From: Niveispirillum sp943371025
GTDB lineage: Bacteria; Pseudomonadota; Alphaproteobacteria; Azospirillales; Azospirillaceae
Length of the DNA stretch: 64,000 nt
Assembly: GCA_943371025.1 (NCBI GenBank)
Contig: CALRTC020000024.1
Coordinates: forward strand, 37,991-101,990
Reading direction: 5' to 3'
Shown here piece by piece: positions 17,236 to 25,648 of this stretch (position 1 is the stretch's first letter; the number at the start of each line of letters is the position of its first letter). Below the pieces are notes generated by a model that worked only from the letters and a program-made list of their open reading frames with translations, was not told the DNA's origin and ran no database searches. The translations under genes and the position numbers were made by a program.

Positions 17236-18402
17236 TCACAGCGGCAGGCCGATGTAATTCTCCGCCACTTCCGCCTGGGCGGTGCGCGACCGGGCGATAT
17301 GGTCCAGTTCAGCCACCTGCATCTTCCGGTCCCAGGGTTCGGTATTGGGGAAACGGTGCATCAACTGCGTGAACCACCAGGAGAAACGTTCGGCCTGCCA
17401 GATGCGGGCCAGCGCGCGGGGAGCATAGGCCTCCAATGCCGCCTCGTCACCCTTCTGGAAGAAGTCCACCAGGGCTTCGGCCAGGTAATGCACGTCGGAC
17501 GCGGCCAGATTCAGGCCCTTGGCCCCCGTCGGCGGCACGATATGGGCGGCGTCACCGGCCAGCAGCAGCCGGCCATGGCGCATGGTCTCGCAGACGAACG
17601 ACCGCAGCGGGGCAATCGATTTCTCGATGGACGGTCCACGCGTCACCTTGGCGCCATCTTCGCCCAACCGCACGCTTAGTTCATCCCAGAAGCGATCGTC
17701 GCTCCAATCCTCCACCTGTTCGGTCAAGGGCACCTGGATATAATAGCGGCTGCGGGTGTTGGAGCGCATGGAGGCCAGCGCAAAGCCGTTCGGATGGCTG
17801 GCATAGACCAGTTCATGGTCACAGGGCGGCACATCGGCCAGGATGCCCAGCCAGCCGAAGGGATAGACCCGTTCGAACGTCTTCAGCACTTCGGCGGGGA
17901 TGCTGGCGCGGCTGACGCCATGGAACCCGTCGCAGCCGGCGACGATGTCGCAATCGATCCGATGCGAAGCGCCGTCATGATCGTAGGTGACGTGCGGCGC
18001 GGTGCCCTCGATATCATGAAGGGCGACATTGCCGGCGCTGTAGACCACCTTGATCCCGCGGGCGTCGGCCGCATCCATCAGGTCGCGCGTCACCTCCGTC
18101 TGGCCATAGACGGTGACGGTGCTGCCCGTCAGGGCCGCCATGTCGATACGGATGCGCTTGTTCTCGGTGACCAGGCTGAACCCGTCATGGACCAGCCCTT
18201 CGGCATCCTTGCGGGTGCCAACCCCGATGCGGTCCAGCAGATCGACGGTGACCTTTTCCAGCACACCGGCGCGGATGCGTCCCAGCACATAATCCCGCGT
18301 CTGGCGTTCCAGCACCACGCAATCGATCTTCGCCTGCCACAGCAGGTGCGCCAGCATCAGGCCGGACGGCCCGCTGCCGACAATGACAACCTGGGTTTTC
18401 AT
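17236..18402 (-). CDS. pobA: 4-hydroxybenzoate 3-monooxygenase
   Basis: This 388-residue flavoprotein hydroxylates 4-hydroxybenzoate to protocatechuate using NADPH and oxygen. It has the FAD dinucleotide motif (VVIVGSGPSGLMLAHLL), VLERQTRDYVLGRIRAGVLE near the substrate site, the DG motif (GCDGFHGVSR) and the second FAD motif GDAAHIVPPTGAKGLNLAASD, all typical of PobA. It joins the p-coumarate branch (through 4-hydroxybenzaldehyde and 4-hydroxybenzoate) to the lig pathway. It follows ligC after a 78-base gap that holds a strong hairpin. The start at 18402 has GGAGG six bases upstream. Confidence 0.95.
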   Translation of the reverse strand: MKTQVVIVGSGPSGLMLAHLLWQAKIDCVVLERQTRDYVLGRIRAGVLEKVTVDLLDRIGVGTRKDAEGLVHDGFSLVTENKRIRIDMAALTGSTVTVYGQTEVTRDLMDAADARGIKVVYSAGNVALHDIEGTAPHVTYDHDGASHRIDCDIVAGCDGFHGVSRASIPAEVLKTFERVYPFGWLGILADVPPCDHELVYASHPNGFALASMRSNTRSRYYIQVPLTEQVEDWSDDRFWDELSVRLGEDGAKVTRGPSIEKSIAPLRSFVCETMRHGRLLLAGDAAHIVPPTGAKGLNLAASDVHYLAEALVDFFQKGDEAALEAYAPRALARIWQAERFSWWFTQLMHRFPNTEPWDRKMQVAELDHIARSRTAQAEVAENYIGLPL

Positions 18403-18438
18403 TGTTTCCTCCAAGGGATTCTCGATGGGCGCGGATCG

Positions 18439-18473
18439 GCCGGCCGGGAGGGGCCATCCCCATCCCGGCCGGC
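18439..18473. repeat. strong intercistronic hairpin between ligC and pobA
   Basis: An 11-bp GC-only-plus-one stem (18439-18449 with 18463-18473) encloses 13 bases. It lies in the only large gap before pobA in the operon and has no T tract, so mRNA processing, stability or partial attenuation is more likely than full termination. Confidence 0.7.
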
Positions 18474-18480
18474 ATGTGCG

Positions 18481-19422
18481 TCAGCCCAGAAGCTGTTGTT
18501 CCAGCTTGTGCAGCACCTCGTAACAGGGCAGCACCTTCGCCACGCTGGCATTGGGCTCGCGGCCCTCGCGGATGGCGGCAATGAACTCACGATCCTGCAA
18601 TTCGATGCCGTTCATGGAGACATCGACCTGCGAGACATCGACCTTTTCCTCGCGCCCTGTCACCAGATCGTCATAGCGGGCGATATAGGTGCCATTATCG
18701 CAGATGTAGCGGAAGAAGGTGCCCAGCGGCCCGTCATTGTTGAAGGACAGGGACAGGGTGCAGATGGCGCCCGTCACGCTTTGCAGCTGGATCGACATGT
18801 CCATGGCAATGCCCAGTTCCGGGTGGATCGGACCCTGCAGGACATTGGCCTTCACGATCGGCCCGGACTGATAGGCGAACAGGTCGACCGTGTGGGCGGC
18901 ATGGTGCCACAGCAGATGGTCGGTCCAGCTGCGCGGCTCGCCCTTCGCATTCATGTTCTTGCGGCGGAAGAAATAGGTCTGCACATCCATCTGCTGCACG
19001 GACAGTTCGCCGGCCACGATACGCTTGTGCAGCAACTGGTGCGACGGGTTGAACCGGCGCGTATGGCCGACCATGCAGACCAGACCCGTGCGCTGCTGCG
19101 TTTCCAGCACGGCCTGGGCGTCGGCCCAACTATCGGCCAGCGGGATTTCCACCTGCACATGCTTGCCGGCATTCATGCAGGCGATGGCCTGAGCCGCATG
19201 CATCTGCGTCGGCGTACACAGGATCACCGCATCCACGTCCGGACGGGCCAGCGCCTCCTCCAGCTCCGTGCCGGCATGGACAGCGCCATATTTTTCCGCC
19301 ACGGCCTGCGCCTGATCCAGGCGACGGCTGATGACGGAGGTGATGGTGACACCGGGGATGAGTTTCAGCGCGTCCAGATGCTTTTCCCCAAAAGCACCGG
19401 CACCGACCAGGGCGATCCTCAT
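18481..19422 (-). CDS. ligC: 4-carboxy-2-hydroxymuconate-6-semialdehyde dehydrogenase
   Basis: This 313-residue enzyme of the Gfo/Idh/MocA type oxidises the ring-cleavage product of protocatechuate, in its hemiacetal form, to 2-pyrone-4,6-dicarboxylate. The Rossmann motif GAGAFGEKHLDAL opens the protein and VEIPLADSWADA follows. The long region with FRRKNMNAKGEPRSWTDHLLWHHAAHTVDLF agrees with LigC rather than with sugar dehydrogenases. The ATG at 19422 overlaps the ligB stop by four bases; the frame is open further upstream, but that part is a shadow of ligB. Confidence 0.93.
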   Translation of the reverse strand: MRIALVGAGAFGEKHLDALKLIPGVTITSVISRRLDQAQAVAEKYGAVHAGTELEEALARPDVDAVILCTPTQMHAAQAIACMNAGKHVQVEIPLADSWADAQAVLETQQRTGLVCMVGHTRRFNPSHQLLHKRIVAGELSVQQMDVQTYFFRRKNMNAKGEPRSWTDHLLWHHAAHTVDLFAYQSGPIVKANVLQGPIHPELGIAMDMSIQLQSVTGAICTLSLSFNNDGPLGTFFRYICDNGTYIARYDDLVTGREEKVDVSQVDVSMNGIELQDREFIAAIREGREPNASVAKVLPCYEVLHKLEQQLLG

Positions 19423-20261
19423 GTCACAGGCTCCAGTACAATATGGCCGACCGCCGTGTTGCTGGCCGGAACGTGGTAATGACGGTGCAGTTGGCGGACA
19501 TCGGCGCCCAGCGCGCCGCGCATGATCAGCCACATCACCATCTCGATGCCTTCCGACCCGGTTTCCCGCAGATATTCGATATGCGGGATGGTGCGGAGGC
19601 GCTGACTGTCCTGGCTCATCATGTCCAGGAAACGATTGTCCCATTCGGCATTGATCAGGCCGGCGCGCGGACCCTGGATCTGATGGCTCATGCCGCCCGT
19701 GCCCCAGATCTGGACCTTCAGGTCCTCTGGATAGCTTTCCACGGCCCGGCGGATGGCCTCGCCCAGCAGCCAGCAGCGGTTGCCCGACGGCGGCGGGTAG
19801 GTGACCACGTTGACCGCCAGCGGGATCACCTTGACGGGCCAGGCTTCGGGCTTGCCGAACATCAGGCTCATGGGCACGGTCAGGCCATGATCGACATCCA
19901 TCTCGTTGATGATGGTCATGTCGAATTCGTCCAGGATACAGCTCTGGGCGATGTGCCAGGCCAGATCCGGGTGGCCTTCCACCACTGGCACGGGGCGCGG
20001 GCCCCAGCCTTCATCGGCCGGCTTGAAGCTCTCCGCGCAGCCGATGGCGAAGGTCGGGATGATCTTCATGTCAAAGGCCGATGCGTGGTCGTTATAGACC
20101 AGGATGACCACGTCGGGCTTTTCGTCCGCGATCCATTGCTTGGTCCAGTCGAAACCGGCGAAAACGGGCTGCCAATAGGCTTCCGCGGTCTTGCCCAGGT
20201 CGACGGCGACGCCGATGGCGGGGACGTGGCTGCTGGCCACGCCGGCGGTGATACGGGCCAT
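19419..20261 (-). CDS. ligB: protocatechuate 4,5-dioxygenase, beta (catalytic) subunit
   Basis: This 280-residue subunit holds the non-haem Fe(II) of the type II extradiol dioxygenase that opens the protocatechuate ring between C4 and C5. By comparison with Sphingobium LigB, the iron ligands are H12 (SSHVP), H59 (YNDHA) and E240 (SEGIEMVMW), and H193 (MSHQIQG) is the acid/base residue. The gene starts directly after the ligA stop and overlaps ligC by four bases, as expected for a tightly coupled complex. Confidence 0.96.
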   Translation of the reverse strand: MARITAGVASSHVPAIGVAVDLGKTAEAYWQPVFAGFDWTKQWIADEKPDVVILVYNDHASAFDMKIIPTFAIGCAESFKPADEGWGPRPVPVVEGHPDLAWHIAQSCILDEFDMTIINEMDVDHGLTVPMSLMFGKPEAWPVKVIPLAVNVVTYPPPSGNRCWLLGEAIRRAVESYPEDLKVQIWGTGGMSHQIQGPRAGLINAEWDNRFLDMMSQDSQRLRTIPHIEYLRETGSEGIEMVMWLIMRGALGADVRQLHRHYHVPASNTAVGHIVLEPVT

Positions 20262-20681
20262 TCAGTTGCCCTCCTTGATGGAACGGACACCCTTGGGTGA
20301 ACGGCCGCCGGCCAGCATCATCGCCTGATACTCGGCGACCGACATGCCGGTCATGGTGCTGACGGCCTGCACAAAGCTAAGCCCGTCGGTGGAGAAGAGT
20401 TTGGCCAGGAAGTAGATATTCCCGCCCAGATCCAGCAGCCGGTTGTAATCCCGGGCCAGGATGGCTGCCTTCTGATCGTCGGTCAGCGGCCAATCCTCCA
20501 GATAGGCCTTCTCATCCGCCTTCCACCGCGCCCGGTTTTCCGCCTTCATCAGGCTCATGGCGAACTGGTTGATCCAATAGCCCTTGCGGGCGCGGGCGGC
20601 GGTATAGACCCTGGTGCCGGGTATATCGTCGAATTCCGCCAGATAGGCGTGGATGTCCTGGTGCCCCGTTTCCGGCATCAC
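20262..20681 (-). CDS. ligA: protocatechuate 4,5-dioxygenase, alpha subunit
   Basis: This 139-residue helical subunit covers the active site of LigB and forms an alpha2beta2 enzyme with it. The segment GTRVYTAARARKGYWINQFAMSLMKAENRARWKADEKAYL is typical of LigA. Its stop codon abuts the ligB start, and its start overlaps the ligJ stop by four bases. Confidence 0.95.
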   Translation of the reverse strand: MMPETGHQDIHAYLAEFDDIPGTRVYTAARARKGYWINQFAMSLMKAENRARWKADEKAYLEDWPLTDDQKAAILARDYNRLLDLGGNIYFLAKLFSTDGLSFVQAVSTMTGMSVAEYQAMMLAGGRSPKGVRSIKEGN

Positions 20682-21703
20682 TGCCCCCTCCCCTTCAGGA
20701 TCGCGTCCAGGCGGGGGAACACGCGGCGCGCGTTCCCTTCATAGATCGCGTGTTTTTCCTCAGGCCCGATATCCAGGGCCTCGATATAGCGCTTGGTGTC
20801 GTCGAAATAATGCCCCGTGGTCGGATCGATGCCGCGCACGGCCCCCACCATTTCGGACCCGAACAGGATGTTCTTGGTGTCGATCACTTTGGCCAGCAGG
20901 TCGATGCCCGGCTGGTGATAGACGCAGGTGTCGAAGAACACATTGTTCATCAGATGCCGGCCCAGATCGGGCTTCTTCAGCATGTCGGCCAGACCGCGAT
21001 ACCGGCCCCAATGGAAGGGCACGGCCCCGCCGCCATGGGGGATGATGAAGCGCAGGCTGGGGAATTTGCTGAACAGGTCGCCTTCCAGCAGCTGCATGAA
21101 GGCGATGGTGTCCGCCGCGATATAGAATGCGCCCGTGGCGTGCATGCAGGCATTGCACGATCCCGACACATGGATCATGGCCGGCACGTCCAGTTCCACC
21201 ATCTTTTCATACAGCGGATACCAGTACGGGTCGGTCAGCGCCGGGTGGGTGAAATGCCCGCCACCGGGATCCGGGTTCAGGTTGCAGCCGATGAAGCCAT
21301 AGTCGTTGACACAGCGTTCCAGCTCCGCAATCGACGCCTCCAGCCCCGCCTTCGGCGATTGCGGCAGCATGCAGACGCCGACGAACGTCTCCGGGTAAAG
21401 CCGGACGACGCGCGCGATCAGGTCGTTGCAGCGCCGCGCCCATTCGATGCTCACCGCCTCGTCCCCGACATGGTGGGCCATGGCCGAGGCGCGGGGGCTG
21501 AAGATGGTCAGGTCGGCGCCACGTTCGCGGATCAGCCGAAGCTGGTTCTTCTCGATCGTGGCGCGGATATCATCGTCGGAAATTTCCGGATAGGGCGGCG
21601 GAGCGGTGCCGGCCTTGAAGGCCGCTACCTGCGCCTCGCGCCAAGCATTATGAGCCTCCGGCGCCGTGGTGTAATGGCCGTGGCAATCGATCACGAGGGT
21701 CAT
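20678..21703 (-). CDS. ligJ: 4-oxalomesaconate hydratase
   Basis: This 341-residue amidohydrolase-fold enzyme adds water to 4-oxalomesaconate to make 4-carboxy-4-hydroxy-2-oxoadipate. Metal ligands of the fold are seen in DCHGHY near the start, in the central MIHVSG and in IIPHGGGAVPFHWGR. The length and the motifs NLNPDPGGGHFTHP and LFGSEMVGAVRGIDP agree with LigJ, which is zinc dependent. It overlaps ligA and the upstream oxidoreductase gene by four bases each. Confidence 0.93.
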   Translation of the reverse strand: MTLVIDCHGHYTTAPEAHNAWREAQVAAFKAGTAPPPYPEISDDDIRATIEKNQLRLIRERGADLTIFSPRASAMAHHVGDEAVSIEWARRCNDLIARVVRLYPETFVGVCMLPQSPKAGLEASIAELERCVNDYGFIGCNLNPDPGGGHFTHPALTDPYWYPLYEKMVELDVPAMIHVSGSCNACMHATGAFYIAADTIAFMQLLEGDLFSKFPSLRFIIPHGGGAVPFHWGRYRGLADMLKKPDLGRHLMNNVFFDTCVYHQPGIDLLAKVIDTKNILFGSEMVGAVRGIDPTTGHYFDDTKRYIEALDIGPEEKHAIYEGNARRVFPRLDAILKGRGQ

Positions 21704-22581
21704 GATTGTGACTTCCCGTTATGGGTGAGATGATTGAGTTTGGCGGCCAGCCCTTCGGGCGCGGTGCCGCCCAGGGAGCCCAGCCGGCGTTGGCGGATGA
21801 TGGTCCCCTGCGTCATCGCCGGCTCCACGCCCAGCGATGTCAGGGTCTTGGCCACCTCTTCCATTTCGGCCGCCCGGCGCAGACCATGCACCAGCATGCG
21901 GTCCAGATTGTAATCGGCCTTGGCCGGCCATTCGGCCCCCAGGGAGGACAGGACCTCGTCCACCACCCCGGCCGATTGCGCGGCCAGGATCATCTCCGCC
22001 GTCAGCGCCTCGATGCCCTTGACCATGACGGACCGCACCATCTTGATGGCAGACGCGCGCCCCACCTCTGCTCCAACGCCACGCCGCTTGGTGAAGCCCA
22101 GGTTGGCCAGCGCTTCCAGCCCGGCGTCGGCATGCGGACCGCTGACCAGCAGCGGCACCGACAGGCGGGCGGGATCGACGGGGGCCATGACGGCGACATC
22201 GACATAGCGGCCGCCCGCCGCCTCTACGACTTTGGCGGCCGCACGTTTGGTGTCCGGGGCGACGGAGTTCATGTCGCACCACAGCGCACCGGGCGCCAGC
22301 AGCGGCGCATAGGCTTGTGCCGCCGCCAGGGCCTGATCGGCTGTGACCAGACAGAGCACGACGGGCCGCCCGGCCAGGGCGTCGGCTGCACTCTCCCGGC
22401 CATCGACGCCGGCGACGGCATAGTCCTGCCGCTTGCCCGGCGCCAGATCAGGCCGCAATGTCTTGATATCGAACACCGACGCGCGGGCGCCCCAGGCACC
22501 GGCGGTGGCGAAGGTGCGGCCAGCCTCGCCGAAACCGACAAGGGCGACCGGGGTCAGGGGGGGATTGGGTTCGTTCTGCAT
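21700..22581 (-). CDS. 6-phosphogluconate-dehydrogenase-like NAD(P)-binding protein with DUF1932 domain
   Basis: This 293-residue protein has an N-terminal Rossmann domain (VALVGFGEAGRTFATAG, then CDMNSVAPDTKRAAAKVVEAAGG) and a helical C-terminal DUF1932-type domain from about residue 185 (ASAIKMVRSVMVKGIEAL). It is in the beta-hydroxyacid dehydrogenase superfamily, and K180 could be the catalytic Lys. It is the first gene of the operon with ligJ-ligA-ligB-ligC-pobA, but the classic protocatechuate 4,5 pathway needs no further dehydrogenase. A side reaction, repair of a shunt product or use of another substrate is possible. No firm function can be given. Confidence 0.8.
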   Translation of the reverse strand: MQNEPNPPLTPVALVGFGEAGRTFATAGAWGARASVFDIKTLRPDLAPGKRQDYAVAGVDGRESAADALAGRPVVLCLVTADQALAAAQAYAPLLAPGALWCDMNSVAPDTKRAAAKVVEAAGGRYVDVAVMAPVDPARLSVPLLVSGPHADAGLEALANLGFTKRRGVGAEVGRASAIKMVRSVMVKGIEALTAEMILAAQSAGVVDEVLSSLGAEWPAKADYNLDRMLVHGLRRAAEMEEVAKTLTSLGVEPAMTQGTIIRQRRLGSLGGTAPEGLAAKLNHLTHNGKSQS

Positions 22582-22636
22582 GGCCCAACCCTGGCGGCAA
22601 CAGGGGGCATGCGGCCAATCAGTTCCGACGTCCGGT

Positions 22637-22657
22637 CATAAGTTTTAGCTAATCGTG
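22637..22657 (-). promoter_or_regulatory. 21-bp LysR-type element, copy before the lig operon
   Basis: Read toward the operon, this begins CACGATTAGCTAAAAC and is identical over 21 bases to 23814-23834 in opposite orientation. Its core is the palindrome TTAGCTAA. It lies 55 bases before the first gene of the minus-strand operon and overlaps the end of the LysR gene, including its stop codon. Confidence 0.8.
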
Positions 22658-23808
22658 CCGCTGATGCCCTTTGCCGTCTCCTCCAGCGCGCGGATGAAGG
22701 CCGCCTGTGCCGGGGTCGGGCGCCAGCCACTGCGCGTGGTGATACCGATGGTCCGGCGCAGATCGCCCGGAGCCTCGCCAACGCGTGCAACCACGCCGGC
22801 CTGCAACTCCACCGCCAACTGGTCGGGCGACAGCAGGGTCAGGAAATCGCTGTCGCGGATCAATTGCCGTACGGTGATGACGGCCCCGCATTCGATCGAC
22901 ACGCGCGGCACGGGCAGGCCCGCCGCCTTGAACATCGCCTCCCACTGCGTGCGCAGCGGCGTGCCGGCCGGCGGCACCACCCAGGGGTAATCGGCCAACG
23001 CCGACCAGGGGGCGGGATGGCCGATCAACGGGTGGCCCGGCCGGGCAAAGACGACGGGCTGGTCATCGAACAGGGGCTGCTGGTCCACCTCTGCCGGCGG
23101 CACTTCCAGCCGCAGCGCCCCGATCAGCAGGTCCAACTCACCGTCGCGCAACGGGTCGATCAATTCGGTGTGGGAGCCTTCGACAATATGGATGGTCACT
23201 TCCGGGCGGGAGCGGTGGAAGCTGGCGACGGCGCTGGGCAGCAGCCGCGCACGCGACAAGGGCATGGCCCCGATGGCGACGCGCCCCACCTCCACCCCGT
23301 CCAGCGCGTGCAGCTCCGTCAGCGCCGCCACCAGTTCGGCACGCGCCAGACGGAAACCGCGCAGCACGCGCTGTCCGGCCTCTGTCAGGGCGATGCCGCG
23401 TCCCCGCCGTTCGGTTATTGTGCGGCGCAGCGCCAGACCCAAATCCTTTACCGCCCGGTGCAGGGTCGGCTGCGACAGGCCGCTATCGTGGCTGGCTTCG
23501 GCCAGACTGCCCGATGTGCCGACGCTGATCAGGGCGCGCACCTGCGCCATGGTTACGCGCGACGATCCGATATGGGCCAGTGCTGCCTCCAGCCGGGGCT
23601 GCAACAGCAGGGCGGCCGGCGTCGGCACCATGCCGTCGGCCCGGCGCGCGAACAGCGGCCGCCCCAGTTCCCGTTCCAGCCGGGCGATGCCCTGGGTCAC
23701 GGCCGGCTGGGTCAGCGACACGGCCTGGGCGGCGGCACTGATGCTGCCCAGACGGGTCACCTCCAGCACGGCGCGCAGATGGCGCAGGTTCAGATCCCAT
23801 ATGTGCAT
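22645..23808 (-). CDS. LysR family regulator with two tandem DNA-binding domains (probable lig regulator)
   Basis: This 387-residue protein is about 80 residues longer than usual LysR regulators. A normal winged helix spans residues 6-65 (GSISAAAQAVSLTQPAVTQGI). A second, diverged copy follows at about 85-145 (GSLAEASHDSGLSQPTLHRAV, then GRGIALTEAGQRVL). The ligand-binding domain follows from about residue 170 (VGRVAIGAMPLSRARLLPSAV). It lies between the two lig transcription units, with the same 21-bp element before each. It is therefore the likely activator of both, responding to a pathway intermediate. Whether both helix-turn-helix units touch DNA is unknown. Confidence 0.88.
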   Translation of the reverse strand: MHIWDLNLRHLRAVLEVTRLGSISAAAQAVSLTQPAVTQGIARLERELGRPLFARRADGMVPTPAALLLQPRLEAALAHIGSSRVTMAQVRALISVGTSGSLAEASHDSGLSQPTLHRAVKDLGLALRRTITERRGRGIALTEAGQRVLRGFRLARAELVAALTELHALDGVEVGRVAIGAMPLSRARLLPSAVASFHRSRPEVTIHIVEGSHTELIDPLRDGELDLLIGALRLEVPPAEVDQQPLFDDQPVVFARPGHPLIGHPAPWSALADYPWVVPPAGTPLRTQWEAMFKAAGLPVPRVSIECGAVITVRQLIRDSDFLTLLSPDQLAVELQAGVVARVGEAPGDLRRTIGITTRSGWRPTPAQAAFIRALEETAKGISGTIS

Positions 23809-23813
23809 TGCAA

Positions 23814-23834
23814 CACGATTAGCTAAAACTTATG
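23814..23834 (+). promoter_or_regulatory. 21-bp LysR-type element, copy before ligK
   Basis: This copy is identical over 21 bases to the element at 22637-22657 and reads in the same direction relative to the downstream lig genes. It lies five bases before the LysR start and 76 bases before ligK, a position that allows activation of ligK and autoregulation. Confidence 0.8.
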
Positions 23835-23910
23835 GCCCGTCCGTGCTTCTGAATTGCCGTATTGGCGGGGTGGGGTCAAGACAGAAGCCAGCCCAAAGAC
23901 GGAGAATTCA

Positions 23911-24585
23911 ATGTCCGGCATTGTCGTCCAGAATATCGCCCGCGCCGATGCGTCGGTCATCGACGGTTTGGCCCGCTGTGGCGTGGCCACGGTGCACGAG
24001 GCGCAGGGCCGCACCGGCCTCCTGGCCTCCCACATGCGCCCCATCTATCCCGGCGCCCGCATCGCCGGGTCGGCCGTCACCATTTCCGCCCCGCCGGGTG
24101 ACAATTGGATGGTGCATGTCGCCATTGAACAGCTCCGCGATGGCGACATCCTGGTCCTGGCCCCGACCAGCCCCTGTGAAGATGGCTATTTCGGTGACCT
24201 GCTGGCGACGTCGGCCCTGGCGCGGGGCTGTCGCGGGCTGGTGATTGATGCCGGCGTGCGCGACGTGCGCGACCTGACGGAAATGAAGTTCCCCGTCTGG
24301 TCCAAGGCCGTGTTCGCCCAGGGCACGGTGAAGGCCACCCTGGGATCAGTGAATGTGCCCATCGTCTGTGCTGGAGCCGCCATCCAGGCCGGCGACGTGA
24401 TTGTCGCCGATGATGACGGTGTCTGTGTCGTGCCGCGGGAAAAGGCCGCCGCCGTGCTGGAGAAGGCGCAGGCGCGGGAAGCGGCGGAAACCGCCAAGCG
24501 CGCACGGCTGGCCGCCGGCGAACTGGGTCTGGATATCTATGACATGCGCGGCAAGCTGGCCTCCATGGGGCTGAAATATGTCTGA
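23911..24585 (+). CDS. ligK: 4-carboxy-4-hydroxy-2-oxoadipate aldolase
   Basis: This 224-residue class II aldolase of the RraA-like family cleaves 4-carboxy-4-hydroxy-2-oxoadipate to pyruvate and oxaloacetate, the last step of the pathway. Family features are ATVHEAQGRTG, the G-x-A-x-T segment AGSAVTISAPPGDN, GDLLATSALARGCRGLVIDAGVRDVRDL with the catalytic Arg and metal-binding Asp, and FPVWSK. The ATG at 23911 has a GGAG site; the upstream extension reads through the promoter. It overlaps ligU by eight bases. Confidence 0.93.
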   Translation: MSGIVVQNIARADASVIDGLARCGVATVHEAQGRTGLLASHMRPIYPGARIAGSAVTISAPPGDNWMVHVAIEQLRDGDILVLAPTSPCEDGYFGDLLATSALARGCRGLVIDAGVRDVRDLTEMKFPVWSKAVFAQGTVKATLGSVNVPIVCAGAAIQAGDVIVADDDGVCVVPREKAAAVLEKAQAREAAETAKRARLAAGELGLDIYDMRGKLASMGLKYV

Positions 24586-25648
24586 GGCGGCGGGGACGGA
24601 CGGTGTGCGCTGCATGTGGATGCGCGGCGGCACGTCGAAGGGCGGCTATTTCCTGAAGGATGATCTGCCCGCCGATATCGCTGCCCGTGACGCCTTTCTG
24701 CTGTCCATCATGGGTTCGCCCGATGCGCGGCAGATCGACGGGATGGGCGGGGCCGACCCGCTGACCAGCAAGGTCGCCGTCGTCAGCCGCTCACAGCGGC
24801 CGGGGATCGACGTGGATTACCTGTTCCTGCAGGTCTTCGTCGATCAGGCCATCGTCTCCGACAGTCAGAACTGCGGCAACATCCTGGCCGGCGTCGGTCC
24901 CTTTGCCATTGAACGCGGTCTGGTCGCGGCGACGGGGGACGAGACCAGGGTCGCCATCTTCATGGAAAATACGGGCCAGGTGGCTGTGGCGACCATCGCC
25001 ACGCCGGGCGGCAAGGTCAGCTATCATGGTGATGCCCGCATCGACGGCGTGCCCGGTACCCATGCGCCCGTGCCCGTGGAATTCCGCGATACGGCCGGCT
25101 CAAGCTGTGGTGCCCTGCTGCCCACGGGCAATGCCGTTGACGTCATTGACGGCGTGCCCGTCACCCTGATCGACAATGGCATGCCCTGCATCGTCATCAA
25201 GGCCAGCGATGTCGGCGCCACCGGGTACGAGGACCGGGAGACGCTGGACGCCGACACGGCCCTGAAGGCCCGGATCGAATCCATCCGGCTGCAAGTCGGG
25301 CCGCTGATGAATCTGGGTGACGTGTCGGCCAAATCGGTGCCGAAGATCATGCTGGTTGCCCCGCCGCGCCAGGGGGGCGCCGTCTGCGTGCGCAGCTTCA
25401 TCCCCCACCGCGCCCATGCCACCATCGGCGTGCTGGGGGCGGTCAGCGTCGCTACCGCCTGTCTGGTGCCCGGATCGCCTGCGGCCGATGTGGCCGTACT
25501 GCCGCCCGGTGACCGCAAGACCCTGTCGGTCGAACATCCGACGGGGGAGATGAGCTGTGTGCTGGAACTGGATGCGGATGGACAGGTGCGCACAGCGGCC
25601 CTGCTGCGCACCGCCCGCAAGCTGATGGATGGAGTTGTATTCGCATGA
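24578..25648 (+). CDS. ligU: 4-oxalomesaconate tautomerase (PrpF family)
   Basis: This 356-residue member of the PrpF/diaminopimelate-epimerase-like fold isomerises the keto and enol or double-bond forms of 4-oxalomesaconate so that LigJ can act. Typical segments are MRGGTSKGGYFLKDDLP, GMGGADPLTSKVAVVS, the Cys-containing SQNCGNILAGVGPFAIE and the later SVATACLVPGSPA. GalD in Pseudomonas and LigU in Novosphingobium are the closest functional precedents. It overlaps ligK by eight bases and ligI by four. Confidence 0.92.
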   Translation: MSEAAGTDGVRCMWMRGGTSKGGYFLKDDLPADIAARDAFLLSIMGSPDARQIDGMGGADPLTSKVAVVSRSQRPGIDVDYLFLQVFVDQAIVSDSQNCGNILAGVGPFAIERGLVAATGDETRVAIFMENTGQVAVATIATPGGKVSYHGDARIDGVPGTHAPVPVEFRDTAGSSCGALLPTGNAVDVIDGVPVTLIDNGMPCIVIKASDVGATGYEDRETLDADTALKARIESIRLQVGPLMNLGDVSAKSVPKIMLVAPPRQGGAVCVRSFIPHRAHATIGVLGAVSVATACLVPGSPAADVAVLPPGDRKTLSVEHPTGEMSCVLELDADGQVRTAALLRTARKLMDGVVFA

